Positions 27,573 to 37,411 are shown, counted from the first letter of the stretch. The stretch: DNA of 64,000 bases from UBA8752 sp002336475 (GCA_943846755.1 OX044365.1:930001-994000), one strand, 5' to 3'. Notes: a model not told the origin generated them from the letters alone. Numbers and translations: made by a program.

Positions 27573-29777
27573 TCAGAAGCGATCGAGGTTCATGACCTTG
27601 TCCCATGCGGCAACAAAATCTCTGATAAACCGGGCTTCTCCATCTCCTGATCCGTAGACCTCAGCCAAAGCGCGGAGCTCCGTATTGGAACCAAAGATCA
27701 GGTCCACCCGTGTGCCGACCCACTTGGTCTCTCCCGTAGACCGGTCTTTGCCCACAAAGGCATGCTCTCCACTGTCCAATGCCGTCCATTCGGTCTCGAG
27801 ATCGAGCAGGTTGACGAAGTAGTCGTTGGTCAGAGCACCAACGCGGTCCGTAAAGACGCCGTGCTTGGAGCCATCCCAGTTCGCACCCATCGCCCGCATG
27901 CCGCCCACAAGAGCCGTCATCTCTGGGGCTGTGAGGGTCATGAGCTGTGCTTTATCGACGAGGATCTCCTCTGCGGTGACATTGGCACGCGAACCGTTGA
28001 AGTAATTGCGGAATCCATCGGCCTGTGGCTCAAGAACTCCGAAACTCTCAACATCGGTCATCTCTGCCGTTGCATCCGTGCGCCCCGGTGTGAAGGGAAC
28101 GCTGACCTCTTGACCGGCGGCTTTGGCAGCAGATTCTACTGCAGCGCAACCACCGAGGACAATCATGTCGGCCATGGAGACTTTTTTGTCGCCACTGCCG
28201 GCATTGAAAGCATCGCGCACACCCGTCAGGGCATCGAGCACCTTGCCGAGCTGCACCGGGTTGTTGGATTCCCAATACTTCTGCGGCGCCAAGCAAATGC
28301 GGGCACCATTGGCCCCTCCGCGCTTGTCACTTCCGCGGTAGGTAGAGGCAGAAGCCCAAGCCACCGAGGCCAGTTCGGCCACGGAACAGCCCGTCGCCAT
28401 AATGTCAGCCTTGATCTTTGCAGCATCAGCGGCGTCGATAAGGGCGTGGTCCACTGCTGGAATGGGATCCTGCCAAATCAACACTTCCGAGGGAACCTCA
28501 GCACCGAGGTAGCGCTCACGCGGCCCCATGTCACGGTGGGTCAGCTTGTACCAAGCGCGCGCAAAGGCGTCAGCAAACTGATCGGGATTCTCATAGAACC
28601 GGCGGGAAATCTTTTCATAGGCCGGATCAACGCGCATGCTGAGGTCTGTTGTCAACATGGTGGGCTGGTGGCGCTTGCCTGCGTGGTGTGCATCGGGCAC
28701 GAGGTCAGCGGCAGCTCCCCCCTTGGGCACCCACTGCGTGGCACCAGCAGGGCTCTTGCTCATCTCCCACTCAAAGCCAAAGAGGTTCTCGAAGTAGTTG
28801 TTGCTCCACTGGGTTGGCGTTGACGTCCAGATGCCTTCGAGGCCGCTGGTGATGGTATCTGGACCAGCTCCTGTATTGAAGGTATTCTTCCAACCTGTGC
28901 CTTGCTCGGCAATGGTCGCTCCGGCAGGCTCAGCGCCGACATGCTCACCTGGATCGGCAGCACCGTGCGTCTTTCCGAAGGTGTGTCCACCGGCGATGAG
29001 CGCGACGGTTTCCTCGTCGTTCATGGCCATGCGGCCGAACGTCTCCCGGATGTCGCGGGCGGCGGCCATTGGATCAGGGTTCCCGTTTGGCCCCTCTGGA
29101 TTCACGTAGATCAATCCCATCTGCACAGCGGCGAGGGGATTCTCTAACTCACGCTCTCCCTTGTAGCGCTTGTCAGCGAGCCACTCAGCTTCACTGCCCC
29201 AGTAGACGTCCTCTTCAGGCTCCCATACATCGGCACGTCCACCTGCAAAACCAAACGTTTCAAAGCCCATGCTTTCGAGGGCCACATTTCCGGTCAAAAT
29301 CATGAGGTCGGCCCATGAAATCTTGTGGCCGTACTTCTGCTTGATGGGCCACAACAGGCGGCGCGCCTTGTCGAGGTTGGTGTTGTCGGGCCAGCTGTTG
29401 AGCGGGGCAAAACGCAGCATGCCGGCGCCAGCGCCACCGCGGCCGTCACTGATGCGGTAGGTTCCCGCACTGTGCCAGGCCATGCGGATGAAGAAGGGGC
29501 CGTAATGTCCCCAGTCTGCCGGCCACCAATCCTTCGAATCGGTCATAAGGTCGGTGAGGTCCTGCTTGACCGCAGCCAAATCGAGGGACTTGAATTCTTC
29601 GGCGTAATCAAACGCCTCTCCCATGGGATTGGACATGCCAGAGTGCATGCGAAGAATACTGAGGTTGAGCTGATTGGGCCACCAATCGGTGTTCCGTGTA
29701 CCGCCGCCGGCACCGTGGTTCAGCTCCCCATTCATAAAGGGACACTTGGCCACATCTCCGTTCATATGATCGTTCAT
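27573..29777 (-). CDS. katG: Catalase-peroxidase
   Basis: A 734-residue bifunctional haem enzyme that destroys hydrogen peroxide. The distal triad Arg98-Trp101-His102 (FFIRMAWHSAG), the proximal haem ligand His265 (AGGHTFGKTHG) and the Met-Tyr-Trp cross-link residues Trp101, Tyr224 and Met250 are all present, so full catalase activity is expected. The length and both halves match the family. The N-terminus (MNDHMNGDVAKCPFMNG) is typical of cytoplasmic members, without a signal peptide. Confidence 0.98.
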   Translation of the reverse strand: MNDHMNGDVAKCPFMNGELNHGAGGGTRNTDWWPNQLNLSILRMHSGMSNPMGEAFDYAEEFKSLDLAAVKQDLTDLMTDSKDWWPADWGHYGPFFIRMAWHSAGTYRISDGRGGAGAGMLRFAPLNSWPDNTNLDKARRLLWPIKQKYGHKISWADLMILTGNVALESMGFETFGFAGGRADVWEPEEDVYWGSEAEWLADKRYKGERELENPLAAVQMGLIYVNPEGPNGNPDPMAAARDIRETFGRMAMNDEETVALIAGGHTFGKTHGAADPGEHVGAEPAGATIAEQGTGWKNTFNTGAGPDTITSGLEGIWTSTPTQWSNNYFENLFGFEWEMSKSPAGATQWVPKGGAAADLVPDAHHAGKRHQPTMLTTDLSMRVDPAYEKISRRFYENPDQFADAFARAWYKLTHRDMGPRERYLGAEVPSEVLIWQDPIPAVDHALIDAADAAKIKADIMATGCSVAELASVAWASASTYRGSDKRGGANGARICLAPQKYWESNNPVQLGKVLDALTGVRDAFNAGSGDKKVSMADMIVLGGCAAVESAAKAAGQEVSVPFTPGRTDATAEMTDVESFGVLEPQADGFRNYFNGSRANVTAEEILVDKAQLMTLTAPEMTALVGGMRAMGANWDGSKHGVFTDRVGALTNDYFVNLLDLETEWTALDSGEHAFVGKDRSTGETKWVGTRVDLIFGSNTELRALAEVYGSGDGEARFIRDFVAAWDKVMNLDRF

Positions 29778-29925
29778 GTTGTGGGTTGAGTTGCGTAATC
29801 GATCCTTGCGAGGGCGCTTCTGGACCTCCGCTCAGGGTCTACGAATTTAAAAGTCTTCCCCTTCAAATCATGGCGATTTATGCCCCTGTAGTTGCCAATT
29901 TTTCCATGGTAAACCAGGGCATGAA

Positions 29926-29953
29926 AAAGCCCGACCGGTTGAGGTCGGGCTTT
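29926..29953 (-). terminator. Terminator downstream of tRNA-Ser
   Basis: An 11-bp perfect stem AAAGCCCGACC (29926-29936) with GGTCGGGCTTT (29943-29953) lies directly past the tRNA-Ser 3' end on the minus strand. Confidence 0.88.
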
Positions 29954-29957
29954 GATG

Positions 29958-30041
29958 CGGAGAGACAGGGATTCGAACCCTGGCAACGATTTCCCGTTGA
30001 CAGATTAGCAATCTGCTCCATTACCACTCTGGCACCTCTCC
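29958..30041 (-). tRNA. tRNA-Ser (anticodon GCT)
   Basis: An 84-nt cloverleaf on the minus strand with acceptor stem GGAGAGG/TCTCTCC, anticodon loop TTGCTAA (anticodon GCT, reads AGC/AGU), the long variable arm expected of serine tRNAs, and discriminator G. Confidence 0.95.
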
Positions 30042-30210
30042 TTTAGGCTCCACGTTGAATGGTCGGCAAATTTACGGAAAACTCCACTTCCTTCTGCAAG
30101 TCGAATCGCAGAAAAAGCACTGGGAGTGCGATTGAACCACCCCCAATCATGCATACACAAATTGTGCAGACAGAGATTGGCCCAAACTCAGGCTTCGAAT
30201 GGGACGTTCC

Positions 30211-30225
30211 GTGTATATTATACAC
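30211..30225. promoter_or_regulatory. Perfect 15-nt palindrome upstream of the secreted beta-helix gene
   Basis: GTGTATATTATACAC is a perfect inverted repeat about 47 bases before the start at 30272. It could be an operator or overlap the promoter; there is no direct evidence. Confidence 0.3.
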
Positions 30226-30271
30226 TGATAATCAAAAACCTGTGATGTCACTTTCTTCATACTCCTGCTCC

Positions 30272-31189
30272 ATGCGCTCGGTCTTGGTATTCTTCACGCT
30301 CTTTTTTCTCGGTCTTTTTCAGGCGTCTGCCATGGAGGCTCCTTTTGCCAATTCCAGCGAGGACCCCACCATTGGAGCATGCATCCTATTCGATGCCGGC
30401 CCTAATGGCACTGCACTCTCCTGCGAGTCGCCCCCTGCACCCCTCCCAAACTCCCCATCGGACAATGCCGACGCCCCCACCCTTGATGCTGCTGACGTAG
30501 TTAGCGTTTATGGTGCGAGCTACACCAGCGTTGCCAGCAACTTCAACCCTGGATGGGGCCAATCGGGCACTGTAAACCCCGCATTTGACCCTGGCACGGG
30601 GAACACTGTGCTGGAATATGCCAACCTCAACTTTCAGGGCACGGACCTCAACGCGGCCAACCTTTCGGCCATGACCCACGTTCACATGGACGTTTGGGTG
30701 GCAGAAGGCACGGATCGTCAACTCAAGTTCACGCCCGTCAACAATGGCACAGGCACCAACGAGATCCTGGTGGAGGTGCCCCTCACCCCAGGGTCTTGGA
30801 ACAGCGTGGACCTGCCAAAATCCGCCTTCACGGGCATGACTTGGGACAGCGTTTTTCAATTGAAATTCGATGGCCAGTTCAATGCAGACGGATCTGCCAA
30901 TGCAAACGGTTGGGACGTTTACCTCGACAACCTCTACTTCTGGAACGACGGTTCTGGCACCACCACTGAAGTCACCTACGTCGATGTGACCTTCAACGTG
31001 AACATGAGCAATGAGGACGTCTCTATTGATGGGGTATTCTTGGCTGGTGGCACTGGACTTCGGGACGCCCGGAGACAACCCCATGACCGATGCCGGCAAC
31101 GGCATTTGGACCATCACCAAGCAGGTGGCTTCTCCATACACCGGCAACTATACCTTCCTCAATGGCAACTGCGGGGACTGGAGCTGTAA
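30272..31189 (+). CDS. Secreted multidomain protein, N-terminal part (frame-broken)
   Basis: The N-terminal 260 or so residues of a protein whose remainder is in another frame (31011-35021). Signal peptide MRSVLVFFTLFFLGLFQASA from the ATG at 30272. A beta-rich domain follows (about 65-235) that resembles carbohydrate-binding 'discoidin-like' modules with DVWVAEGTDRQLKF. Then VDVTFNVNMSNEDVS begins a CBM20-like repeat. At 31055-31056 one surplus G shifts the frame (ACT GGA CTT read in place of ACT GAC TTC), and translation runs into nonsense until 31189. Removing one base gives a single frame of 1582 residues from 30272 to 35021. It may be a sequencing error or a genuine mutation. Confidence 0.8.
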   Translation: MRSVLVFFTLFFLGLFQASAMEAPFANSSEDPTIGACILFDAGPNGTALSCESPPAPLPNSPSDNADAPTLDAADVVSVYGASYTSVASNFNPGWGQSGTVNPAFDPGTGNTVLEYANLNFQGTDLNAANLSAMTHVHMDVWVAEGTDRQLKFTPVNNGTGTNEILVEVPLTPGSWNSVDLPKSAFTGMTWDSVFQLKFDGQFNADGSANANGWDVYLDNLYFWNDGSGTTTEVTYVDVTFNVNMSNEDVSIDGVFLAGGTGLRDARRQPHDRCRQRHLDHHQAGGFSIHRQLYLPQWQLRGLEL

Positions 31190-34100
31190 GGAGGACATTT
31201 CTGGACAGGATTGCGCCTTTGGTGATTACCATGACCGCAACCTCGATAACATCACCGAAAACCACGTGGTCAACACCTGCTTTGGCGAGTGCACCACCGA
31301 CGGGACGTGCCCTGCTCTCCCAACGGTGACCTACCCGGTCACGTTCTCGGTCAACACCGACAACATTACCGTGGGCCCCAACGGCATGTATGTCGGCGGC
31401 GGGTTCTTGGGGGGATCGGACGCCCATGCATTGACCGACAACGGGAACGACAACTGGTCGATCACCCTCGACTTGCTTGAGGGCACCTCAGGAAACTGGG
31501 TGTTCTTCAACAGCCCCACCCACGGTGGCGACTGGAACACCAAGGAAGATTTGGCTGGAGAAACCTGTGCCGATGTCAACAACTACAACGACCGCTATCT
31601 GGCACCTCTTTCTGCTGCGGCAACTTTGGAGTACTGCTTCGCAGAATGCACCGCGGATTGTCCCGCACCGCCTGCCACTGTGGATGTCACTTTCCAAGTC
31701 GACATGTCCCAATACGAAGGCACATTCGGAGGGGTGTTCGTGAATGGCACCTACAACAATTGGTGCGGGTCTTGCAACCCCATGACCGACAATGGCGACG
31801 GAACCTGGGCATTGACCATCCCGCTCGAGCCCGGCACCATTCAGTACAAGTTCACCTTGGACGGATGGGCTGCCCAAGAGGAGTTTTCCGGAGGAGAATC
31901 CTGCACCGCCATGGACGGTGGCTTCACGAACCGCACGGCCACCTTTGATGCGGCCACGGACCTCGGTCTCGTGTGCTTCAACAGCTGCAGCGTGTGCACC
32001 ACCGACATCCTCGGATGCATGGATTCCACGGCCGACAACTACGATGCTGCGGCCACGGCCGACGACGGTTCATGCGGCAACGTGGAAGGGGCTTGGAACC
32101 TCACCTACATGTGCGTGGGCAGCGGACAAGGCTCTTGCGATTGGTGGTCCTACACCGCTCCTGGCGACCGCGGATGCTTGGAAGACGACCTGTTTGTCTT
32201 CAACGGAGACGGCAGCTTCCAAAACATCATGGGCGCCCAAACTTGGACGGAAACGTGGCAAGGTGTCTCCGAAGGCTGCAACGCCCCCGTTGCGCCGCAT
32301 GACGGATCCAATGCCGCCACCTACTCCATGGCCAACGGCGAGATCACATTGAATGGACTCGGCGCATTCTTGGGCCTGAGTAAGGTGGTCAACGGTGCTG
32401 AAATCGGCAATCCGGCTGACGCTGCGACATCCATCACCTACGCCCTCAACAGCGTAGACAACAACGCCCTCTCTGTGGACATCCACGTTGGCGGTGGATG
32501 GTGGAGGTTCAACTTCACCCGCGCCACGCAGGGATGTACCGACAATACAGCCCTCAACTACGTGAGCTACGTCACAACCGACGATGGCTCTTGCTCCTTC
32601 ACACCGGGCTGCACGGATGGCAATGCGGTCAACTATGACAATGAGGCCATCACGGACGACGGCTCCTGCCTCTACGCGGTGACCTTCCAGGTCGACATGA
32701 GCAACTACGGACTGGCCAGTGGCGCCACTGTCTACACCAACGGCACTTACAACGGCTGGTGCGGCAACTGCAATGCCATGACGGACGCCGGAAACGGACT
32801 CTGGACGGGCACTTTCAACCTGCCTGCCGGCGATCAGGAGTACAAGTTCACCATCAACGGATGGGACACCAGTGAGCAATTCAATGGCAGCGAATCTTGC
32901 ACCACCGCCCCCGGCGAGAATGTGAACCGCGTGTCCAACATCAGCGGACCGACCACCCTTCCCGCGGTGTGCTGGAACACCTGCGAAGCGTGTGCCGACA
33001 TCACCAACACGACGGCTGGCACGGGACACTCGGGCATCCAGGAGGCCATCGATGCGGCCTCCGCTGGTGACGTCATCGTCCTCCAAGATGGGGGCTATGC
33101 CATCGCGACGACCATCGACGTGAACAAGGGCGTGACCCTGCAAGGCGCAAGCGAGGCCGGCGTGGTGCTGACCTGCGATGCTGCGCTTTCGGGCAGCTAC
33201 GGATTGAAGGTCACCGCCAACAGCGCGACCTTGAAGGACTTTACGCTTGACGGGTCCGGTGTGGCTGTCTTTGGCATCCACGTGCAGCCTGGAACCTCGA
33301 ACTCCTTGCTCCAAGGCCTGACCGCCATGAACTGCGTGCAGAACGGCATCTCATTGACCGGAACCAACGACGATGCAGGCCGCAATATCCTGACCGACCT
33401 CACCGTATATAACAACGGTTTGCTCGGCCTCGGCCTCGGCGCCTCGCAAAACGTCACGGTCAGCGACGTCACCTCCCACAGCAATGCCTTTGGTGACATC
33501 GGCATGTACATCGGGGACTACGAGGGACAGCGCAACGACGACCTCATCTTCGAAGAGCCCTTGAGCCTCTCCGGAGGATTTGGCGGCATCTCCTACACCA
33601 TCGAGGCCAACGACCCCGCAGGGTTCGAGACAACGCCCTCCACGGTGAACACCGACGACGCGCTCTACAACGCCGACGCTGACTTTTTCGTTCCAGCAGC
33701 CTACAACCACAGCGTGCAGGTCCACGTGCCAGCGTCACCATTCAATGCGGACCTCACTTCCTACGTCCTGACGCAGGACGCGGCAGCGGGGTTGATCGCC
33801 GGTGCGCTCAATGTGGCGCCCAACGACAACGTGGCCGTGCAGAACCTCGAAACGGGAGCTTGGGAAGTTTCGGCTGGATTGAGCATTGGCGTGGCCGCCG
33901 GACTGGCGACTGCAGGTGATGCCATCGAGGTGGCCGCCGGCACGTATGCGGAGAACCTTTCCATCGACAAGGGCTTGTCCATCGACGGAAATGGAAGCAC
34001 CCTCGACGTCTCCGGCCAAGGAGTCGGCATCTCCATCGCGTCAGATGTAGACGGGGTGTCCATCAGCAACTTCGCCATTGTGGGGGATGCGGGCACCTAC

Positions 34101-35021
34101 TCCGGAATCACGGTCAACCCCGGCGCTTCTAATGTGTCCATCCTGAACAACGACATCAGCGGAATGGCCCTTTCCAACCCTGGAAACAGCTCGCCGTTGT
34201 CATACGGCATCCTGTGCTGGGGCAATGCAGACCCCATCAACCCACCGTCCAACATCCTGATCGACGGCAACGAGATTCATGGGGTGTCCGGCACCGCGGT
34301 TTCGCTGGGGGACAACACCGAAAGCGTGACCATCTCCAACAACCATTTCCACGACATCGGACAGGTGTTGGTCAATGGCGCTCCTTGGTCTTCAGGGGTC
34401 GTGGCTGGAGCGGCCAACAACCTGGCCATTACCGGAAACAACATGGAGGGTCTGGGTTACGCTTCCGTTTTGACCACCTCTACCGGCGTGACTTTGGATT
34501 TGAACCAATACACTGGTGGCACTTCGTTGATGTTGCTGGCCAGCCTGCCCAACAGCATCCTGCCGGATGCCACGGATTGGTGGTCCATTGAGGCCGCGGC
34601 CATCGGCTACATCTACTACTTCAATTCTGCGGCAGCCCAGGCGGCCACCGATGCCGGCCTTCAAGCCGTGAGCATTCCGACGGTGCTGTCATCGTCCCAT
34701 CCCGGGTGCATGGATGCAACGGCCTGCAACTACGATGCGGATGCGCTGACGGAAGACAGCAGCTGCACGTACCCGCCGGCGACCTACTTCGACTGCAATG
34801 GCGCGTGCGAGAACGACGCGGACGGCGACGGCATCTGTGACGAGCTCGAAGGCCTCATCCCCGAACTGGAGACGGCATGTGGCACCAACACGGTCTGGGA
34901 TCCGGTACTCGGCCAGTGCATCATGGATGTGGGCTGTATTGGAGATGTCGACCTCGACGGTCACATTGGGTCGACAGACCTCTTGTACCTGCTCGGCAAC
35001 TTCGGCACCTTTTGTAACTGA
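31011..35021 (+). CDS. Secreted multidomain protein, main part: CBM20-like repeats, Cys modules, beta-helix, EF-hand tail
   Basis: Continuation of the gene starting at 30272; the true coding part begins near 31057 (DFGTPGDNPMTDAGNG). It holds four CBM20/isoamylase-N-like beta modules (for example VTFQVDMSQYEGTFGGVFVN and VTFQVDMSNYGLASGATVYT), four copies of the Cys-bounded module GCxD..A.NYD......DDGSC, a right-handed parallel beta-helix of about 650 residues (from GIQEAIDAASAGDVIVLQDG on), a fourth Cys module, and a last segment CIGDVDLDGHIGSTDLLYLL that looks like one half of a type I dockerin (EF-hand loop). There is no T9SS type A tail. It is probably a surface or secreted carbohydrate-binding protein. 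Confidence 0.85.
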   Translation: MRTSLLMGYSWLVALDFGTPGDNPMTDAGNGIWTITKQVASPYTGNYTFLNGNCGDWSCKEDISGQDCAFGDYHDRNLDNITENHVVNTCFGECTTDGTCPALPTVTYPVTFSVNTDNITVGPNGMYVGGGFLGGSDAHALTDNGNDNWSITLDLLEGTSGNWVFFNSPTHGGDWNTKEDLAGETCADVNNYNDRYLAPLSAAATLEYCFAECTADCPAPPATVDVTFQVDMSQYEGTFGGVFVNGTYNNWCGSCNPMTDNGDGTWALTIPLEPGTIQYKFTLDGWAAQEEFSGGESCTAMDGGFTNRTATFDAATDLGLVCFNSCSVCTTDILGCMDSTADNYDAAATADDGSCGNVEGAWNLTYMCVGSGQGSCDWWSYTAPGDRGCLEDDLFVFNGDGSFQNIMGAQTWTETWQGVSEGCNAPVAPHDGSNAATYSMANGEITLNGLGAFLGLSKVVNGAEIGNPADAATSITYALNSVDNNALSVDIHVGGGWWRFNFTRATQGCTDNTALNYVSYVTTDDGSCSFTPGCTDGNAVNYDNEAITDDGSCLYAVTFQVDMSNYGLASGATVYTNGTYNGWCGNCNAMTDAGNGLWTGTFNLPAGDQEYKFTINGWDTSEQFNGSESCTTAPGENVNRVSNISGPTTLPAVCWNTCEACADITNTTAGTGHSGIQEAIDAASAGDVIVLQDGGYAIATTIDVNKGVTLQGASEAGVVLTCDAALSGSYGLKVTANSATLKDFTLDGSGVAVFGIHVQPGTSNSLLQGLTAMNCVQNGISLTGTNDDAGRNILTDLTVYNNGLLGLGLGASQNVTVSDVTSHSNAFGDIGMYIGDYEGQRNDDLIFEEPLSLSGGFGGISYTIEANDPAGFETTPSTVNTDDALYNADADFFVPAAYNHSVQVHVPASPFNADLTSYVLTQDAAAGLIAGALNVAPNDNVAVQNLETGAWEVSAGLSIGVAAGLATAGDAIEVAAGTYAENLSIDKGLSIDGNGSTLDVSGQGVGISIASDVDGVSISNFAIVGDAGTYSGITVNPGASNVSILNNDISGMALSNPGNSSPLSYGILCWGNADPINPPSNILIDGNEIHGVSGTAVSLGDNTESVTISNNHFHDIGQVLVNGAPWSSGVVAGAANNLAITGNNMEGLGYASVLTTSTGVTLDLNQYTGGTSLMLLASLPNSILPDATDWWSIEAAAIGYIYYFNSAAAQAATDAGLQAVSIPTVLSSSHPGCMDATACNYDADALTEDSSCTYPPATYFDCNGACENDADGDGICDELEGLIPELETACGTNTVWDPVLGQCIMDVGCIGDVDLDGHIGSTDLLYLLGNFGTFCN

Positions 35022-35057
35022 AACGGCGGAGAATAAGACTCCGAACCGATGGTATTG

Positions 35058-35093
35058 CGGGGACGAACCTTCAGGGGTTCGTCCCCGTTTTTT
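35058..35093 (+). terminator. Strong rho-independent terminator
   Basis: A 12-bp stem (35058-35069 with 35076-35087, CGGGGACGAACC/GGTTCGTCCCCG) and six T residues, 37 bases after the stop at 35021. Confidence 0.92.
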
Positions 35094-35096
35094 CTC

Positions 35097-35216
35097 GATG
35101 GAACGTGCCTCTACGGCTTTGTTTCCTCCTGCCTCGGCGACATCGACAACAACGGAGTCGTCGGCGTGGGCGATGTGCTCCTGCTCCTCAACTTCTATGG
35201 CAGCCTGTGCGAATGA
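35097..35216 (+). pseudogene. Orphan 3' end of a secreted-protein gene (EF-hand tail only)
   Basis: Directly after the terminator the frame ending at 35216 reads DGTCLYGFVSSCLGDIDNNG, then VVGVGDVLLLLNFYGSLCE and a stop. This is the same C-terminus as in the genes ending at 39266 and 41663 (DGTCVFGFVMTCFGDIDGDD...). There is no start codon or upstream coding part, so this is the leftover end of a deleted or recombined paralogue. Confidence 0.75.
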
Positions 35217-35262
35217 GGCGCACTAGTACGTCAAGGGCAAAACGGTTTTTAGTTGATTTTCC

Positions 35263-35301
35263 AAAAAAGGGGTGGTTCTTCAGAGCGGGACCACCCCTTT
35301 T
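35263..35301 (+). terminator. Rho-independent terminator
   Basis: A 12-bp perfect stem AAAAGGGGTGGT (35265-35276) with ACCACCCCTTTT (35290-35301), 47 bases after the orphan tail. It would have been the terminator of the lost gene. Confidence 0.85.
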
Positions 35302-35347
35302 AACCTCCCCTTCGCTTCCTGCCATGGGAAAGTGGTAAGTTGGGTGC

Positions 35348-37411
35348 ATGCTGAATCAAATTCGCCTGCGTGCCTGCCTTCCATTGGTCCTCCTGCTGTG
35401 GCTCCCGACGGTGTGCACAGGGCAGGCCATTCCCGGATTCTTTGAGCCCAACCCTGCCGATGCGCAGTACCCGTTCTACCACGGAGTGGCCTCCGGGGAT
35501 GCGACCCACGAAGCCGCCGTGCTGTGGACGCGGTTGAGCTTCTCCGATGCGCAATTGCCCTTTGCCGCCTTTGGCACAGTGGACGTGGCAACGGACACCG
35601 CTTTTGCCGACATCGTCGCGGCGCTGCCCGTGCAAACCCAGCAGAGCCGGGATTGGTGCGTCAAAGCCGATGTGGGCGGCCTGGAAGCCGACACCTGGTA
35701 TTACTACCGTTTCAGGGTCGAGATCGGGTCGGTGAACGGCCCCGTAGAGCACACCAGTGTGACAGGTCGCACAAAGACGCTGGCCGCTCCAGGAACCTTG
35801 CCCGCATGTGGCCGCTGGCGCGCTGCAGCGGTGAGCTGTATGAATTACCAAAGCGGGTATTTCAATGCGCTGGCCCGCATTGCAGAGCGCAACGACCTGG
35901 ACGCTGTGGTGGCCCTCGGAGACCAGATTTACGAATACTACAACCCGCAGTCTGTCGCCCTGGATTACCAGCGTTTCCAGTACCCGGAAGGAGAATGCGT
36001 GCAAGGCCATGAATACAACCAACGGTGGCTGACCCAACGCCTTGACCCGGACTTCCAAGCCGCCGCGCAGCAGTATCCGTGGTACATGGTGTGGGACGAC
36101 CATGAGGTGGCCAACGAGGCCTTTGCAGACGGCTCGCAATACCACAACGGGACGCCAGGCGAATACCTGGACCGCAAGGCCGCCGCCCTGGCCTCCTTCT
36201 TTCATTGGAACCCCATCCGCGAGGCGCCTTTTTTGGACGACCCTGCCTCGCAACAATTGGACACCTATGCCCTCCACTGCTACCGGGGGTTTGATGTGGG
36301 TTCGCTGGTCAAGCTCAGCATGCTCGACACGCGGACTTTCCGGTCGCAGTGGGTGGAGCTCGTTCCCGACATCTTGACCGTGGCGGCCAACCCTGCCGTG
36401 CTCGAAGACAGTGCCACCATCGCCACATTGACCCCCTTGCTCGAAGCCCTGGTGGACACAGGCCGGACCATGCTCGGTGCAGACCAAAAGGCATGGTTGC
36501 AATCGACCCTTACGCCCCAACAGATGGGCGTATGGAACCTCTTCGCACAGCAGGTGGTGTTTGTACCCGTGTCGTTTGTGAACCTGGATGCATGGGGCCT
36601 CCCGCCCTATCCCCTATCCAACCCGGGCAACGGCATCGTCGACAAATGGGACGGTTACCAAGCCGACCGCAACTGGCTCATCGACCGCTTTGCGGAGCTT
36701 TCGAACCCCGTGGTCCTGACGGGCGACATCCACCAAGAGTTTGCCTTTGAGGTGCCCCACCCCAACGGCAGTTTCACGGACGTCGGCGGGGTGCAGGAAG
36801 GCTCGGTGGCCACAGAATTTACGGCCACTTCGGTGGTCAACGATCCGCGCATTTGGCCGGTCACAGAAGCCGCTGCCCAGCAGATCATCCCATGGCTGGA
36901 GCACGGCGACATCGACAACACGCTCAGCACCGGCTACTCGGTCCTCGACTTCACGCTGGAGCGGCTGCACGTGGACTTCATGCAATCCAGCGACCAGTGG
37001 GAGCGCACGCCTGGCCAATACCTGTCCACCTCGTTCGAGGTGCCCGCTGAAGGCGCTGTTGCCGAGGGCGACCCCCTGTACTTCCTCGAAGAGGTCGCAA
37101 CGCTGCTCGATGCCAGCCAGGGCTGCGGTGCGGACCAGCCCATGACGATGGAAGATTGGATCGGTTGGTCGCCGCCCGGCTGGGGCCACCCCGGGGTGCC
37201 TGAAAGCGTCTTCGAAACCGGCCTCTCAGATGACGGCGGTTTGCGCCTTTGGCGCGACGCCCAGGGCCGCTTACAGTCCAGCGCGCCCCTGGCAGAAGTG
37301 CAGTGGTTCGACGCCCGCGGACGCCGCCTCGCCGGCCCCGAAGGCCGCGGCCCATGGCTGGTCCACGCCCGCTCCACCAACGGCCACACCGCCCGCCAAT
37401 GGATCCGGTGA
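35348..37411 (+). CDS. PhoD-family metallophosphatase, secreted, with a short T9SS-like tail
   Basis: A 687-residue exported phosphatase. Signal peptide in residues 1-25 (…VLLLWLPTVCTGQ). The PhoD-type N-terminal domain (FYHGVASGDATHEAAVLWTR) is followed by the metallophosphatase core with VVALGDQIYEYY, YMVWDDHEVANEA and VVLTGDIHQEFAFEV, the metal-binding Asp, Asn and His motifs. PhoD enzymes release phosphate from mono- and diesters using calcium and iron. The last 70 residues (VQWFDARGRRLAGPEG...) resemble the tail of the protein ending at 43044 and probably act as a T9SS sorting signal. Confidence 0.9.
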   Translation: MLNQIRLRACLPLVLLLWLPTVCTGQAIPGFFEPNPADAQYPFYHGVASGDATHEAAVLWTRLSFSDAQLPFAAFGTVDVATDTAFADIVAALPVQTQQSRDWCVKADVGGLEADTWYYYRFRVEIGSVNGPVEHTSVTGRTKTLAAPGTLPACGRWRAAAVSCMNYQSGYFNALARIAERNDLDAVVALGDQIYEYYNPQSVALDYQRFQYPEGECVQGHEYNQRWLTQRLDPDFQAAAQQYPWYMVWDDHEVANEAFADGSQYHNGTPGEYLDRKAAALASFFHWNPIREAPFLDDPASQQLDTYALHCYRGFDVGSLVKLSMLDTRTFRSQWVELVPDILTVAANPAVLEDSATIATLTPLLEALVDTGRTMLGADQKAWLQSTLTPQQMGVWNLFAQQVVFVPVSFVNLDAWGLPPYPLSNPGNGIVDKWDGYQADRNWLIDRFAELSNPVVLTGDIHQEFAFEVPHPNGSFTDVGGVQEGSVATEFTATSVVNDPRIWPVTEAAAQQIIPWLEHGDIDNTLSTGYSVLDFTLERLHVDFMQSSDQWERTPGQYLSTSFEVPAEGAVAEGDPLYFLEEVATLLDASQGCGADQPMTMEDWIGWSPPGWGHPGVPESVFETGLSDDGGLRLWRDAQGRLQSSAPLAEVQWFDARGRRLAGPEGRGPWLVHARSTNGHTARQWIR

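Noticed and set aside
31427..33314. Long minus-strand frames opposite the beta-helix gene (for example 32070-33314)
   Set aside because: The plus strand shows recognisable repeats and domains; the minus frames show none and arise from GC bias.
35105..35338. 77-residue plus-strand frame after the terminator
   Set aside because: Another frame of the same stretch encodes the recognisable EF-hand tail; this one has no support.
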